Shown: positions 7,984 through 17,408, counted from the first letter of the stretch. The stretch: 64,000 nucleotides of DNA from Pseudosulfitobacter pseudonitzschiae (GCF_002222635.1 NZ_CP022415.1:1302001-1366000); one strand, 5' to 3'. The notes: generated by a model from the sequence alone, not told the origin. Program-made: numbers and translations.

Positions 7984-8766
7984 TTAGGCCGCCAGTTCAA
8001 CCCAGACCGGAACGTGATCCGACGGCTTTTCACGCCCGCGCACATCACGGTCGATGCCCGCATCGGTCATCATGTCCGCCACCGCTGCCGACATCAGGAC
8101 ATGGTCGATGCGGATGCCGTCGTTGCGGTTCCACGCGCCAGCCTGATAGTCCCAGAATGAATACTGACCGGGGCGCGGATCGCGGGTGCGGAAGGCTTCT
8201 GTCAGGCCAAGGTTCAGAATACGACGGTAGGCCTCGCGCGATTCCAGCCGGAACAACGCGTCCTCGCGCCACGCGTCGGGCCGCGCGGCGTCTTCGGCTT
8301 GGGGGATGATGTTGTAATCGCCCGCCATCAGGAAAGGCATTTCCTCGGCCAGCAAAGCCTCGGCACGTTGCTGCATACGGGCCATCCATGCCAGTTTATA
8401 GTCGTATTTCGGCCCCGGCACCGGATTACCATTGGGCAGGTACAGCCCGCACAGGCGCACCGCGTGATGTTCGCCCACAACTGTCGCTTCGATCCAGCGG
8501 GCTTGTTCGTCGCTGTCATCACCGGGCAGGCCGCGGGTGACATCCTCAAGCGGCAGTTTCGACAGGATGCCGACGCCGTTGAACGACTTTTGCCCGTGAA
8601 CCTCGACGTTATAGCCACGCTCTTCGAACAGCTCGCGGGGGAAACCTTCGTCGACGGATTTGATCTCTTGCAGCAGCACCACATCGGGCTGCGCTTCGTC
8701 CAGCCAGTCGGGCAGGGCTGCCGCGCGTGCCTTGATGCCGTTGATGTTGAATGTGGCGATTTTCAT
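7984..8766 (-). CDS. xthA: Exodeoxyribonuclease III (AP endonuclease)
   Basis: The 260-residue protein matches the ExoIII/endonuclease-exonuclease-phosphatase fold. It starts MKIATFNINGIKAR (Asn7), has the metal-ligand glutamate in LLQEIKS (Glu34), the GDYNI active-site segment (Asp150, Asn152), the RIDHVL motif, and the terminal SDHVPV catalytic pair (Asp250, His251). It cleaves DNA 5' of abasic sites during base-excision repair and removes blocked 3' ends. The ATG at 8766 is used because an upstream in-frame ATG at 8838 adds only low-complexity residues. It is followed on its own strand by the dispersed gene-end element. Confidence 0.95.
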   Translation of the reverse strand: MKIATFNINGIKARAAALPDWLDEAQPDVVLLQEIKSVDEGFPRELFEERGYNVEVHGQKSFNGVGILSKLPLEDVTRGLPGDDSDEQARWIEATVVGEHHAVRLCGLYLPNGNPVPGPKYDYKLAWMARMQQRAEALLAEEMPFLMAGDYNIIPQAEDAARPDAWREDALFRLESREAYRRILNLGLTEAFRTRDPRPGQYSFWDYQAGAWNRNDGIRIDHVLMSAAVADMMTDAGIDRDVRGREKPSDHVPVWVELAA

Positions 8767-8847
8767 CTGCTGGCCCTCTGCGCTGCCGGTCGGTTGGGTG
8801 GTTGGATCAGCTATCGCCGATCCCGCCGCAGGGGGCAAGCAGGTGGG

Positions 8848-9171
8848 TCACATCGAGAACGAGGTGCCGCAGCCGCAGGCGCTGGTGGCGTTGGGGTTGT
8901 CGATGACGAACCGCGCGCCGATCAGCTCTTCGGAAAAGTCGATCACCGCGTTGGCCAGAAACGGCAGCGACACGGAATCGACTACAACTTTCTGGCCATC
9001 GCTTTCCAGCACCAGATCGTCGTCTTTGGGGGCATCCAGCGCGATTTCGTACTGGAATCCCGAGCATCCGCCGCCCTCGACCGCGACGCGCAGCGCCTGT
9101 CCCTGACCGGCGGCACCGATCTCGGCAAGGCGGGCAAAGGCGCGGGGGGTGACTTTTGGTGGCAAATTCAT
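8848..9171 (-). CDS. erpA: A-type iron-sulfur carrier (HesB/IscA/ErpA family)
   Basis: The 107-residue protein has the three conserved cysteines of A-type carriers: Cys36 in GGGCSGFQY and Cys99/Cys101 in ACGCGTSFS. These proteins receive [Fe-S] clusters from the assembly scaffold and hand them to apo-enzymes. The symbol erpA is the usual one for the Rhodobacterales member not linked to the suf operon, but iscA-like naming cannot be excluded. The start MNLPPKVTPRAF at 9171 fits the family length. It is transcribed divergently from dgt, with 104 bp between the starts. Confidence 0.88.
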   Translation of the reverse strand: MNLPPKVTPRAFARLAEIGAAGQGQALRVAVEGGGCSGFQYEIALDAPKDDDLVLESDGQKVVVDSVSLPFLANAVIDFSEELIGARFVIDNPNATSACGCGTSFSM

Positions 9172-9275
9172 AGGACTATCCTGTATTTCACAAGGTTTCC
9201 CGCCGCAGCAGGGGGTGTCATGTTCGCGTGTAACCAATATAGATACCCTAAGGACAGGCCACAAGGACCAGCCAG
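9172..9275. promoter_or_regulatory. Divergent erpA/dgt promoter region
   Basis: The 104 bp between two outward-facing start codons must carry both promoters. A TATAGAT stretch at 9238-9244 is a possible -10 for dgt, about 38 bases before its ATG; no good -35 box is visible. No iron-regulator operator could be recognised by eye. Confidence 0.35.
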
Positions 9276-10415
9276 ATGCGCGCACCCTTTGCTTCGGATC
9301 CTGCCCACGCCCGGGGACGGCGTGTGCAGGAAGAGGAAAGCACTTTTCGCTCCTGCTTTCAGCGGGACCGCGACAGGATCATTCACGCCAGCGCCTTTCG
9401 GCGGCTGAAGCACAAGACGCAAGTGTTCATCGAACACGAGGGCGACTATTATCGTACGCGTCTGACCCATTCGATTGAAGTGGCGCAGGTGGCGCGCACC
9501 ATATCCGGCGCGCTGGGGTTGAATGCCGAGTTGACCGAGGCCGTTGCATTGGCGCACGATCTGGGCCACACGCCGTTTGGCCACACCGGAGAGGATGCGC
9601 TAGGCGTGCTTATGGCCCCCTATGGCGGCTTCGACCACAACGCGCAAGCCATCCGTATCGTCACCCATCTGGAACGGCACTATGCCGAGTTCGACGGGCT
9701 GAACCTGACATGGGAAACGCTGGAAGGCATCGCCAAGCACAACGGCCCGGTGACCGGTGATATCCCATGGGCGCTGGAGGCCTATTGCCGCGATCACGAT
9801 CTGGAGTTGCACACATTTGCCAGCGCCGAGGCGCAGGTGGCCGCGATTGCGGATGACGTGGCCTATAACCACCACGACCTGCACGACGGGCTGCGCGCCG
9901 AGCTGTTTTCGACGGACGAACTGGCGGAGCTACCCATTCTCAAAGACAACTTTGCCGCTGTCGATGCGCTCTATCCCGATCTGAACTACTACCGCCGCCG
10001 CCACGAGGCGCTGCGCCGGTTCTTTGGCGTGCTGGTCGAGGATGTAATCAATTTTGCGCGCACCCGTCTGAACGAGATTGATCCGCAATCGGTGACGGAT
10101 GTGCGGATGGCGGGGCAAACCGTGATCCGCTTTTCGGACGAGGTGTTTCGGGATCTCAAGGTGATCCGCGCGTTTCTGTTCGACCGGATGTACCGTGCAC
10201 CGTCGGTGGTAAAGATGCGCGCCGAAGTAACGCAGGTGGTAGAAGAGTTGTTTCCGTTCTTTATGGCGCATACCGATCATCTGCCCAAGCAATGGCGCAA
10301 GGATGTGGACGAGGTGGACAGCGAAACCGCGCTGGCCCGCATCGTCAGCGATTACATTTCGGGAATGACCGACCGCTTTGCATTGCAAGAACATGCGCGG
10401 CTGATTGGCGGATAG
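9276..10415 (+). CDS. dgt: Deoxyguanosinetriphosphate triphosphohydrolase-like protein
   Basis: The 379-residue protein is an HD-domain dNTPase. Metal ligands are visible in RLTHSIEV (His65) and HDLGHTPFGH (His94, Asp95), with a later DDVAYNHHDLHDG segment. Family members hydrolyse dNTPs to deoxynucleosides and triphosphate, controlling nucleotide pools. The length is typical of the alphaproteobacterial type-2 branch, whose preferred nucleotide is less certain than for E. coli Dgt. The stop is followed within 10 bases by the dispersed gene-end element, and argS follows 139 bp later. Confidence 0.9.
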   Translation: MRAPFASDPAHARGRRVQEEESTFRSCFQRDRDRIIHASAFRRLKHKTQVFIEHEGDYYRTRLTHSIEVAQVARTISGALGLNAELTEAVALAHDLGHTPFGHTGEDALGVLMAPYGGFDHNAQAIRIVTHLERHYAEFDGLNLTWETLEGIAKHNGPVTGDIPWALEAYCRDHDLELHTFASAEAQVAAIADDVAYNHHDLHDGLRAELFSTDELAELPILKDNFAAVDALYPDLNYYRRRHEALRRFFGVLVEDVINFARTRLNEIDPQSVTDVRMAGQTVIRFSDEVFRDLKVIRAFLFDRMYRAPSVVKMRAEVTQVVEELFPFFMAHTDHLPKQWRKDVDEVDSETALARIVSDYISGMTDRFALQEHARLIGG

Positions 10416-10422
10416 CGGGTTT

Positions 10423-10470
10423 GGGGGCCAGCCCCCTTTCCCCCGGGGATATTTGCCTGCCAAAAGAAGA
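10423..10470 (+). repeat. Dispersed gene-end element, copy 2
   Basis: Starts 7 bases after the dgt stop: GGGGGCCAGCCCCC (10423-10436), then CCCCCGGGGATATTTGCC and TGCCAAAAGAAG. It has the same orientation as dgt. The tail is close to copy 1 (ATATTT...GCCAAAAGAAG). Confidence 0.65.
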
Positions 10471-10554
10471 CAGGCAGGCGTAAGTCACGCACAGAGATTG
10501 ACCACATGCGCAAAGGTGCTACACCCGCGCAAACCTAAGACATGGACCTGACCG

Positions 10555-12288
10555 ATGAACCTTTTTGCCGAAATCCGCGCGCTTGTGATCCAGAACCTGG
10601 AAGCCATGCAGTCCGAGGGCGTATTGCCCGACGGGTTGGATCTGGGGAACGTCACGGTCGAACCGCCGCGCGATGCGGCACATGGTGACATGGCAACCAA
10701 TGCGGCGATGGTGCTGGCCAAACCCGCCGGATTGAAGCCGCGCGATATTGCGGATGCGTTGGCCGGACGGTTGGTGGCGGATGACCGTATTGTCAGCGCG
10801 GATGTGGCGGGTCCGGGGTTTTTGAACCTGCGGCTGGCGCCTGTGGTTTGGCAGGGCGTCGTTGGCGACGTGCTGGCGGCGGGTACGGGTTTTGGACGCT
10901 CTGACATGGGGCAGGGCCGCAAGGTCAACGTGGAATATGTCAGCGCCAATCCCACGGGTCCGCTACACGTGGGCCACACACGGGGCGCTGTTTTTGGCGA
11001 TGCGCTGGCGTCCTTGCTGGATTTTGCAGGCCACAAGGTCACGCGTGAATATTACATCAATGACGGGGGCGCGCAGGTCGATGTGCTGGCACGGTCTGTC
11101 TATCTGCGCTATCTCGAAGCGCACGGGCAGGAGGTGGCCTTTCCTGACGGCACCTATCCCGGTGACTATCTGATTGATGTGGGCCAAGCGCTGAAAGACA
11201 AGGTGGGCGACACCTATGTCGGTCAGGACGAAGACGTCTGGCTGGAAGACATCCGCAACTTTTCCACCGATGCGATGATGGATCTGATCCGCTCCGATCT
11301 GAAATCGCTGGGCGTGGAAATGGACGTTTTTTATAGCGAAAAATCGCTGTATGGTACGGGTCTGATCGAAGCCGCGATCGAAGATCTGAAGTCCAAGGGA
11401 CTGATCTATGAAGGCGTGCTGGAGCCGCCAAAGGGCAAGAAGCCCGAAGATTGGGAGCCGCGCGAGCAGACGTTGTTCCGCTCGACCGAGCATGGTGACG
11501 ATGTGGACCGTCCGGTGATGAAATCGGATGGCGCGTGGACCTATTTTGCGCCTGACATTGCCTATCATTATGACAAGGTGCAGCGCGGGTTTGACGCGTT
11601 GATCGATGTCTTTGGTGCTGACCACGGCGGCTATGTGAAACGGATGAAGGCGGCGGTTTCGGCGCTGTCGGGCGGCACTGTGCCGCTGGACATCAAGCTG
11701 TGCCAGTTGGTGAAACTGTATAAAAATGGCGAACCGTTCAAGATGTCCAAACGGGCAGGGACATTTGTGACTCTGCGCGATGTGGTCGATCAGGTGGGCC
11801 CGGATGTGACCCGCTTTGTGATGCTGACGCGCAAGAACGACGCCTCGCTGGATTTTGATTTTGACAAGGCCGTCGAGCAGAGCCGCGAGAACCCCGTATT
11901 CTATGTGCAATATGCCCACGCGCGGGTGAATTCGGTTCTGCGCAAGGCAGCCGACGCGGGCATCGACACAAATGCCACACCCGATCTGGCACTGCTGGAC
12001 CATCCCGCCGAGCTGGCGCTGGCGGGCAAGCTGGCCGAATGGCCGCGTCTGGTCGAGACGGCTGCACGCAGCAACGAGCCGCACAGGGTGGCGTTTTACC
12101 TTTATGAGCTGGCCGGTGATTTCCACGGGTTGTGGAATAAGGGCAACGATGAAACCACCCTGCGCTTCATTCAGGAAGACGACCACGCGGGCAGTGTTGC
12201 AAAAATCGCGCTGGCGCGTGCCGTTGCGATTGTAATTGCGGCTGGCCTTGGTATTCTTGGTGTCACACCGGCTGATGAAATGCGCTGA
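10555..12288 (+). CDS. argS: Arginyl-tRNA synthetase
   Basis: The 577-residue class I synthetase charges tRNA-Arg. The N-terminal additional domain (about 1-100) is followed by the HIGH-type signature HVGHTRG at 138-144 after [10 protein letters not shown]. The KMSKS-type loop is KMSKR at 396-400, and the C-terminal helical anticodon-binding domain contains [16 protein letters not shown]. ArgS enzymes of this group read tRNA before activation of arginine. The start at 10555 gives the standard [12 protein letters not shown]-terminus. The following SPOR gene lies 81 bp downstream and may share the transcript. Confidence 0.97.
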   Translation: MNLFAEIRALVIQNLEAMQSEGVLPDGLDLGNVTVEPPRDAAHGDMATNAAMVLAKPAGLKPRDIADALAGRLVADDRIVSADVAGPGFLNLRLAPVVWQGVVGDVLAAGTGFGRSDMGQGRKVNVEYVSANPTGPLHVGHTRGAVFGDALASLLDFAGHKVTREYYINDGGAQVDVLARSVYLRYLEAHGQEVAFPDGTYPGDYLIDVGQALKDKVGDTYVGQDEDVWLEDIRNFSTDAMMDLIRSDLKSLGVEMDVFYSEKSLYGTGLIEAAIEDLKSKGLIYEGVLEPPKGKKPEDWEPREQTLFRSTEHGDDVDRPVMKSDGAWTYFAPDIAYHYDKVQRGFDALIDVFGADHGGYVKRMKAAVSALSGGTVPLDIKLCQLVKLYKNGEPFKMSKRAGTFVTLRDVVDQVGPDVTRFVMLTRKNDASLDFDFDKAVEQSRENPVFYVQYAHARVNSVLRKAADAGIDTNATPDLALLDHPAELALAGKLAEWPRLVETAARSNEPHRVAFYLYELAGDFHGLWNKGNDETTLRFIQEDDHAGSVAKIALARAVAIVIAAGLGILGVTPADEMR

Positions 12289-12369
12289 AATAACAGCGCC
12301 GCAGCCTTTGAGCAGGCAATGTGACAGTAGATCGGCGCGGCGACGTATCGTGCTGGCAGCGAGGCAGAA

Positions 12370-13365
12370 ATGGCAGACGTTTACGACACCCAGGACTTGG
12401 GCGAAGAGAGCTATGTCGCGCAGTTTGGCGCGACGGGGCATGCAACGGCCAAATCTCTGACAAATATAACAAATATCGCAGGGGCTGTGATGTCTTTGGC
12501 GTTAATCGCGGGCGTTGGTGTCTGGGGCTACAAGCTGATGGTGCGCGACGTCAGCGGTATTCCGGTGGTGCGTGCCGTCAACGGCGACATGCGGGTGCGC
12601 CCCGAAGAACCGGGTGGCCAGTTGGCCCTGAACCAAGGTTTGTCAGTCAACGCCGTCGCTGCCGAAGGCGTGGCGCAGGCCCCTGCTGACCGCTTTGTTC
12701 TGGCACCCCGTCCGATGAAGCTTGCTGCCGAAGATACGCCGGTTCTGGCCTCGATGGTGGTGCCGGGGGTGGCATCTGCGCCACAGTCGCAACTGTCGGA
12801 GGAAGCAAACGGGATTGCCCAAGTGCCGGACGTGGCCGCCGCACTGCAATCGGGATCGGTGGACGATCTGGTTAACCGGTTGACCGACGGCGTTGAGCGT
12901 ATCGACGAGGATGGCGAAGCCGCGAATATCGTCGTCAACGCCGAGGAAATTGTTCAGCCCGAACCGGTTCAGGCGGTGTTCTCGGGCCCCGGTCCACAAC
13001 TGTCCTTGCGTCCCAAAGTGCGCCCCGCCAACGCCCCCGCGATGGTGATCCCCGCGCGCGCCGACGTGGTTGTTGACACGCCCATAGCCGAAATTGACGC
13101 CACCAGCCTTGCCGCTGGTACACGTCTGGTGCAACTGGGCGCATTTGACAGCCCCGAAGTTGCCCGCGAACAATGGACCCGCATCGAAGGCCGCTTTGGC
13201 GATTATCTGAACGGCAAGGCGCGCATTGTCCAAAAGGCGCAAAGCGGCGGGCGCACGTTCTATCGTTTGCGCGCGCACGGGTTTGCGGACCTGTCGGAAG
13301 CGCGTCGTTTCTGCTCGGCCCTTGTGGCAGAGGGGGCTGACTGCATTCCGGTCGTCACGCGATGA
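12370..13365 (+). CDS. SPOR-domain membrane protein
   Basis: The 331-residue protein has a short cytoplasmic N-terminus, one membrane segment (about residues 36-55, AGAVMSLALIAGVGVWGYKL), a long low-complexity periplasmic linker rich in Ala, Pro, Val and Glu, and a C-terminal SPOR domain (about 253-331, TRLVQLGAFDSPEVAREQW). SPOR domains bind glycan strands stripped of peptides at the division septum, so a role in cell-wall work at the septum is likely. Its stop overlaps the nagZ start (ATGA). The argS-SPOR-nagZ-scpA-scpB order is a common Rhodobacterales arrangement. Confidence 0.85.
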   Translation: MADVYDTQDLGEESYVAQFGATGHATAKSLTNITNIAGAVMSLALIAGVGVWGYKLMVRDVSGIPVVRAVNGDMRVRPEEPGGQLALNQGLSVNAVAAEGVAQAPADRFVLAPRPMKLAAEDTPVLASMVVPGVASAPQSQLSEEANGIAQVPDVAAALQSGSVDDLVNRLTDGVERIDEDGEAANIVVNAEEIVQPEPVQAVFSGPGPQLSLRPKVRPANAPAMVIPARADVVVDTPIAEIDATSLAAGTRLVQLGAFDSPEVAREQWTRIEGRFGDYLNGKARIVQKAQSGGRTFYRLRAHGFADLSEARRFCSALVAEGADCIPVVTR

Positions 13366-14351
13366 AATTCGGCGCGACCATTCTGGATGCCGACGGGTTG
13401 CGTCTGAGTTCGGACGAGATCGCGTTTTTCCGCGATGTGCTGCCCTTTGGTTTTATCCTGTTTGCGCGCAATATCGACAACCCCGATCAGGTGCGCGCAC
13501 TTTGCGCCGATATGCGCAACGCCTTGGGTTATGAATGTCCGATCACCATTGATCAGGAGGGCGGGCGCGTACAGCGCCTGCGTGCCCCGCACTGGCGCGA
13601 ATGGCTGCCGCCGCTGGATTTTGTCATCGCTGCGGGTGATCAGGTCGAGCGTGCTATGTATCTGCGGGGCCGTGTGATTGCCCACGAATTGCGGGCCATC
13701 GGGGTCGACAGCAACTGTGCCCCGATGGTCGATGTGGCCTGCGAGAACAGCCACCCGTTCTTGCGCAACCGCTGTTATGGAACTGACGCGGCCCAAGTGG
13801 CCACATTGGGCCGTGCGCACGCGCAGGGTATGTTGGATGGCGGCGTGCTGCCGGTGGTCAAACACATTCCCGGACATGGCCGTGCCACGCAGGACAGCCA
13901 TTTCGACCTGCCCACCGTTGCCGCCAGCCGTGCCGAACTGGATTCACAGGATTTTGCCCCCTTTAAGGCGTTGAACGATCTGCCGATGGGGATGACCGCG
14001 CACCTGGTTTATGACGCGATTGATACGGCCCCCGCGACCCTGTCGCCCAAGGTGATGGACGTGATCCGCAGCGACATCGGCTTTGACGGGTTGATTATGA
14101 CCGACGATATTTCGATGAAGGCGCTGAGCGGGTCGCTGACCGGCCTGTCACGCGGCGCGCTGGACGCGGGCTGTGACGTGATCCTGCATTGCAACGGCAC
14201 GCTGGCCGAACGGATGGAAGTGGCCGCCGCTGCGGGCGAGATGGGCGCAGAGGCGCAACGCCGCGCCGATGCGGCATTGGATGCACGTCATGCGCCCGAC
14301 GACATTGACATTTCCGCCGCTGACGCCGAACTTGAGAGCCTGTTAAAATAG
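13362..14351 (+). CDS. nagZ: Beta-N-acetylhexosaminidase (peptidoglycan recycling)
   Basis: The 329-residue protein is a single-domain glycoside hydrolase family 3 enzyme. The NagZ signature KHIPGHG at 167-173 is followed by Asp178 and His180 (the mobile acid/base loop), and the nucleophile region is TDDISM at 247-252. NagZ removes GlcNAc from muropeptides in the cytoplasm. It is coupled to the upstream SPOR gene, and anmK, which handles anhydro-MurNAc released by NagZ, lies 14 kb away in the same window. Length and motifs fit the family exactly. Confidence 0.94.
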   Translation: MKFGATILDADGLRLSSDEIAFFRDVLPFGFILFARNIDNPDQVRALCADMRNALGYECPITIDQEGGRVQRLRAPHWREWLPPLDFVIAAGDQVERAMYLRGRVIAHELRAIGVDSNCAPMVDVACENSHPFLRNRCYGTDAAQVATLGRAHAQGMLDGGVLPVVKHIPGHGRATQDSHFDLPTVAASRAELDSQDFAPFKALNDLPMGMTAHLVYDAIDTAPATLSPKVMDVIRSDIGFDGLIMTDDISMKALSGSLTGLSRGALDAGCDVILHCNGTLAERMEVAAAAGEMGAEAQRRADAALDARHAPDDIDISAADAELESLLK

Positions 14352-14374
14352 GGCGCTGACGGGCGCGAATGCGC

Positions 14375-15157
14375 ATGGCTGAGAACCTTTTTGAAGAAGA
14401 CAAAGTCAGCGTCAGCGAACGGCTTGCCGCCGAGGCGTTGATCGTGGATGTCGACGGCTTTGAAGGGCCGCTTGACCTGCTTTTGACCCTCAGCCGCACC
14501 CAAAAGGTGGATCTGCGCAAGATCAGCGTGTTGCAACTGGCGCACCAGTATCTGGCCTTTGTCGAAAAGGCCAAGGCGCTACGGCTGGAGCTGGCGGCGG
14601 ATTATCTGGTGATGGCCGCCTGGTTGGCCTTTCTCAAATCGCGCCTGCTGTTGCCGCCGGACCCGACGGAAGAGGGCCCATCGGGCGAGGAACTGGCCGC
14701 ACATCTGGCGTTCCAACTGGAGCGGTTGCAGGCGATGCGCGACGCCGCGGCGCGGTTGATGGCACGCGACCAGTTGGGGCGCGATTTCTTTGCGCGCGGT
14801 CAATCCGAAATGGTCACGCGGGTGCGCAAGGTGACCTATTCCGCCACGTTGCTGGACCTGATGCAGGGTTATGCGCGCATTCGCACCCGTGATGATTTTC
14901 GCCCCTTCGTGATGGATCGCGAGTCGGTATTCACGATGGAACAGGCGCTGGAACGGATGCGCGGGCTGATCGGCTATGCGGGCAACTGGACCGAAATTTC
15001 GACCTATCTGCCCGAGGGCTGGGACGGTGATCCGGTGCGGCGCCGTTCGGCCACGGCGTCAACCTTTGCGGCCTCTCTGGAACTGGTCAAAGAGGGGCAT
15101 CTCGAGATCCGGCAATCTGAAATGTTCGCCCCGATCCAACTGCGCAAAAAGGATTAG
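14375..15157 (+). CDS. scpA: Segregation and condensation protein A
   Basis: The 260-residue kleisin has the N-terminal segment VDGFEGPLDLLLTLSRTQKVD typical of ScpA and the DYLVMAAWLAFLKSRLLLP helix. With ScpB it bridges SMC heads to organise and segregate the chromosome. I prefer the ATG at 14375 (MAENLFEED), although 14369 is two codons upstream in frame. It begins 24 bp after nagZ and is followed 5 bp later by scpB, so all three are probably co-transcribed. Confidence 0.93.
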   Translation: MAENLFEEDKVSVSERLAAEALIVDVDGFEGPLDLLLTLSRTQKVDLRKISVLQLAHQYLAFVEKAKALRLELAADYLVMAAWLAFLKSRLLLPPDPTEEGPSGEELAAHLAFQLERLQAMRDAAARLMARDQLGRDFFARGQSEMVTRVRKVTYSATLLDLMQGYARIRTRDDFRPFVMDRESVFTMEQALERMRGLIGYAGNWTEISTYLPEGWDGDPVRRRSATASTFAASLELVKEGHLEIRQSEMFAPIQLRKKD

Positions 15158-15161
15158 GGTC

Positions 15162-15815
15162 ATGTCGCAAGATATCGAACAAAAAGAAGAAAGCCTGTTT
15201 GAAGCGCCCCCGATGGCCGAACAGGAACGCATGGTCGAAGCCATTTTGTTCGCCACAGCAGAGCCGATCACCGTGCGCGAGCTTGAGGCGCGTCTGCCGC
15301 ATGGCTGTGACCCTGCCGAGGCGCTGGTGTACCTGCGCAAACGCTATGAAGGGCGCGGGGTCAGTGTGACCCGCGTGGGCGACGCATGGGCCATCCGCAC
15401 CGCGCCCGACCTTGGGTTTCTGATGCAAAAGGAAACGGTCGAGACCCGCAAGTTAAGCCGTGCGGCGATCGAAACGCTTGCGATCATCGCCTATCATCAG
15501 CCCGTCACCCGGGCAGAGATCGAGGAGATTCGCGGCGTCAGCGTCAGCCGAGGCACGGTCGATCAACTGTTGGAACTGGAATGGATCCGCTTTGGTCGTC
15601 GCAAGATGACACCGGGACGACCGGTGACGTTTGTGGTCACGCAGGATTTTCTGGACCATTTCGGTCTGGAAAGCGCCCGCGATTTGCCAGGTCTAAAGGA
15701 ACTGCGGGCTGCGGGTCTGTTGGAAAACCGCCCGCCGCCGGGGGGTGACGTGCCGCGTGACGATGACGAAGAAGACGAAAGCGTCGAAGGTCAAAGCGAA
15801 CTTTTTGAAGACTGA
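15162..15815 (+). CDS. scpB: Segregation and condensation protein B
   Basis: The 217-residue protein has two winged-helix domains. The first contains MVEAILFATAEPITVRELE, the second contains RAAIETLAIIAYHQPVTRAEIEEIRG (split here by description: AIETLAIIAYHQPVT then RAEIEEIRG), the classic ScpB signature. The tail is acidic. ScpB dimers bind ScpA within the SMC complex. The start at 15162 gives MSQDIEQKEESLFE; longer frames reach back into scpA and are not credible. Confidence 0.93.
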   Translation: MSQDIEQKEESLFEAPPMAEQERMVEAILFATAEPITVRELEARLPHGCDPAEALVYLRKRYEGRGVSVTRVGDAWAIRTAPDLGFLMQKETVETRKLSRAAIETLAIIAYHQPVTRAEIEEIRGVSVSRGTVDQLLELEWIRFGRRKMTPGRPVTFVVTQDFLDHFGLESARDLPGLKELRAAGLLENRPPPGGDVPRDDDEEDESVEGQSELFED

Positions 15816-15904
15816 ATCTAAGTTTTCAAGGACTATGGCCGAACAGACCTGAAATCTGCCGTAATTGTTGCTATATAGTAGGCAAAGCAGCAGGGGAGAC
15901 GGCA

Positions 15905-16168
15905 ATGAACGTCAATCAGATTATCAACATGGTCATTAAACTGGTCATGCGCAAAGCGATCAACAAAGGCATCGACGCGGGCATCAAAGGTGCCGGCAAC
16001 ATGGGGGCCCGACGCAAGCAGGGTCAGGATGAAGTTGATGACTATGGCCAGCCCACCGGGCAGGACGGACGCCCGCAACCCCGTGGGCAAGGGCAAGGCA
16101 TGAGCAAACAACAGGTGCGTCAAGCGCGCCAGGCAGCGCGCATCGCCAAGCGCTCTGGCAAGATGTGA
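15905..16168 (+). CDS. Hypothetical 87-residue basic protein
   Basis: The protein begins MNVNQIINMVIKLVMRKAIN, an amphipathic helix that could touch a membrane, followed by a glycine/glutamine-rich disordered middle (about 30-65) and a basic C-terminus QARQAARIAKRSGKM. An AGGGGAGA ribosome site precedes the ATG by 6 bases, supporting translation. I recall similar short proteins after scpB in Rhodobacterales, but no function is known. The gene ends 15 bp from the convergent dcd-like gene, with no obvious terminator between them. Confidence 0.7.
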   Translation: MNVNQIINMVIKLVMRKAINKGIDAGIKGAGNMGARRKQGQDEVDDYGQPTGQDGRPQPRGQGQGMSKQQVRQARQAARIAKRSGKM

Positions 16169-16183
16169 CCCGCGCTGGGGCTT

Positions 16184-17260
16184 TTATGGCGCCTTGAAGT
16201 GCTTTGACAGTTTCAAACCCTGACCCTGATAGTTTGACGCAATGCCCGCGCCGTAAAGCTGCGTAGGCACGTCGGCCATTTTCTCATAGACCAGACGCCC
16301 GACAATCTGGGCGTGTTCAAGTACAAAGGGCGCTTCGTGACAGCGCACTTCCAGCACACCGCGTGAACCTGTCCCCCCCGCTGCGTCGTGGCCAAATCCG
16401 GGGTCGAAAAAGCCTGCGTAATGCACGCGGAATTCACCCACCATTGCCAGATAGGGGGCCATTTCGGCGGCGCAATCGGGTGGAATATGTACAGCTTCGC
16501 GACTGACCAGAATATAGAACGCACCGGGGTCCAGAATGATCTGGCCGGTGGCGCTGTGAACTTCTTCCCAATATTCGGCGGGCGCATAGTGGTCGATCAG
16601 GTCCAGATCAATCACACCTGTGTGCGGCTTGGCACGATAGCCCACCAGCGTGCCCGCAGTGGGGCGAAGATCAACAGAAAAGCCAAGACCGTCGTCAATC
16701 ACGGCCTCACCGTCCACCAGCACCTGATCAGCGTGCAGGGCGCGCAGGGCGTCATCGTCCAGCACAGCCTGACCATCACGGAACCGGATCTGGTTCAGGC
16801 GCATACCGGGGCGCACCAGCACAGAAAACGAGCGGGGGCAAATCTCGGCATAGAGCGGGCCGGTATAACCCGGCGCGATACGGTCGAATTCGGTGCCGCC
16901 ATCGGTGATCAACCGCGTCAGCAGGTCCAGCCGACCGGTCGAGGATTTGGCATTGGCCACAGCCTGAATACCATCGGGCAAGGCCAGTGACTCCATCAAC
17001 GGAACCACATAGACAGCCCCTTTTTCCAGAACCGCCCCGTTGGACAGGTCAACGCGGTGCATTTCGAATTCTTCCAGACGGTCGGTAACGCGCGCACCGT
17101 GACCCGCCAGAAAAGAGGCCCGCACGCGGTAGGCGACGGTGCCCAGGCGCAGATCAAGGCTGGCGGGCTGTATCTGGGCGGGGATAATCGCGGGATCGCC
17201 CGACAAGGCGCCCTGTGCGATCATCTGTTCGATTTGTTGATTGGGAATCACGCCGGTCAT
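16184..17260 (-). CDS. dcd: Double-length dCTP deaminase-like protein
   Basis: The 358-residue protein belongs to the dUTPase/dCTP deaminase fold but is about twice the length of E. coli Dcd. The first half carries AKSSTGRLDLLTRLITDGG (substrate-loop Ser-Ser and Arg) and the GYTGPLYAEICP strand; the second half (about 190-358) repeats the beta fold with GRLVYEKM. dCTP deaminase supplies dUTP for thymidylate synthesis. The long form is usual in alphaproteobacteria and is annotated as dCTP deaminase; whether both halves are active is unclear. The start at 17260 follows the tRNA terminator. Confidence 0.82.
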   Translation of the reverse strand: MTGVIPNQQIEQMIAQGALSGDPAIIPAQIQPASLDLRLGTVAYRVRASFLAGHGARVTDRLEEFEMHRVDLSNGAVLEKGAVYVVPLMESLALPDGIQAVANAKSSTGRLDLLTRLITDGGTEFDRIAPGYTGPLYAEICPRSFSVLVRPGMRLNQIRFRDGQAVLDDDALRALHADQVLVDGEAVIDDGLGFSVDLRPTAGTLVGYRAKPHTGVIDLDLIDHYAPAEYWEEVHSATGQIILDPGAFYILVSREAVHIPPDCAAEMAPYLAMVGEFRVHYAGFFDPGFGHDAAGGTGSRGVLEVRCHEAPFVLEHAQIVGRLVYEKMADVPTQLYGAGIASNYQGQGLKLSKHFKAP

Positions 17261-17282
17261 ATTTCGCCCTTCAGATGCACAA

Positions 17283-17313
17283 ACCGCCCGAACCCCATTC
17301 AGGGTCGGGCGGT
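17283..17313 (-). terminator. Hairpin downstream of tRNA-Pro
   Basis: On the minus strand a 9-bp stem (17283-17291 with 17305-17313), extended by CCC/GGG after a one-base bulge, closes a six-base loop and is followed by TT. It sits 7 bases after the encoded CCA end and would terminate the tRNA transcript before the dcd-like gene. Confidence 0.65.
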
Positions 17314-17320
17314 GTGTTGT

Positions 17321-17397
17321 TGGTCGGGCTAGCAGGACTCGAACCTGCGACCTTCCGTCCCCCAGACGGACGCGCTACCAGGCTGCGCCATAGCCCG
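17321..17397 (-). tRNA. tRNA-Pro, anticodon GGG
   Basis: The minus strand folds into a full cloverleaf: acceptor CGGGCTA/TAGCCCG, D-stem GCGC/GCGC with AGCCTGGTA loop, anticodon stem TCCGT/ACGGA with loop CTGGGGG, and T-stem GCAGG/CCTGC with TTCGAGT loop. Positions 34-36 read GGG, so it decodes CCC and CCU proline codons. CCA is encoded (17321-17323), and the discriminator is A. Total length with CCA is 77. Confidence 0.96.
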
Positions 17398-17408
17398 ACT
17401 TGAAGGGG

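Noticed and set aside
10963-12441. 492-codon minus-strand open frame
   Set aside because: Antisense to argS and rich in His, Gln and Arg, a typical GC-bias shadow; argS has clear motifs.
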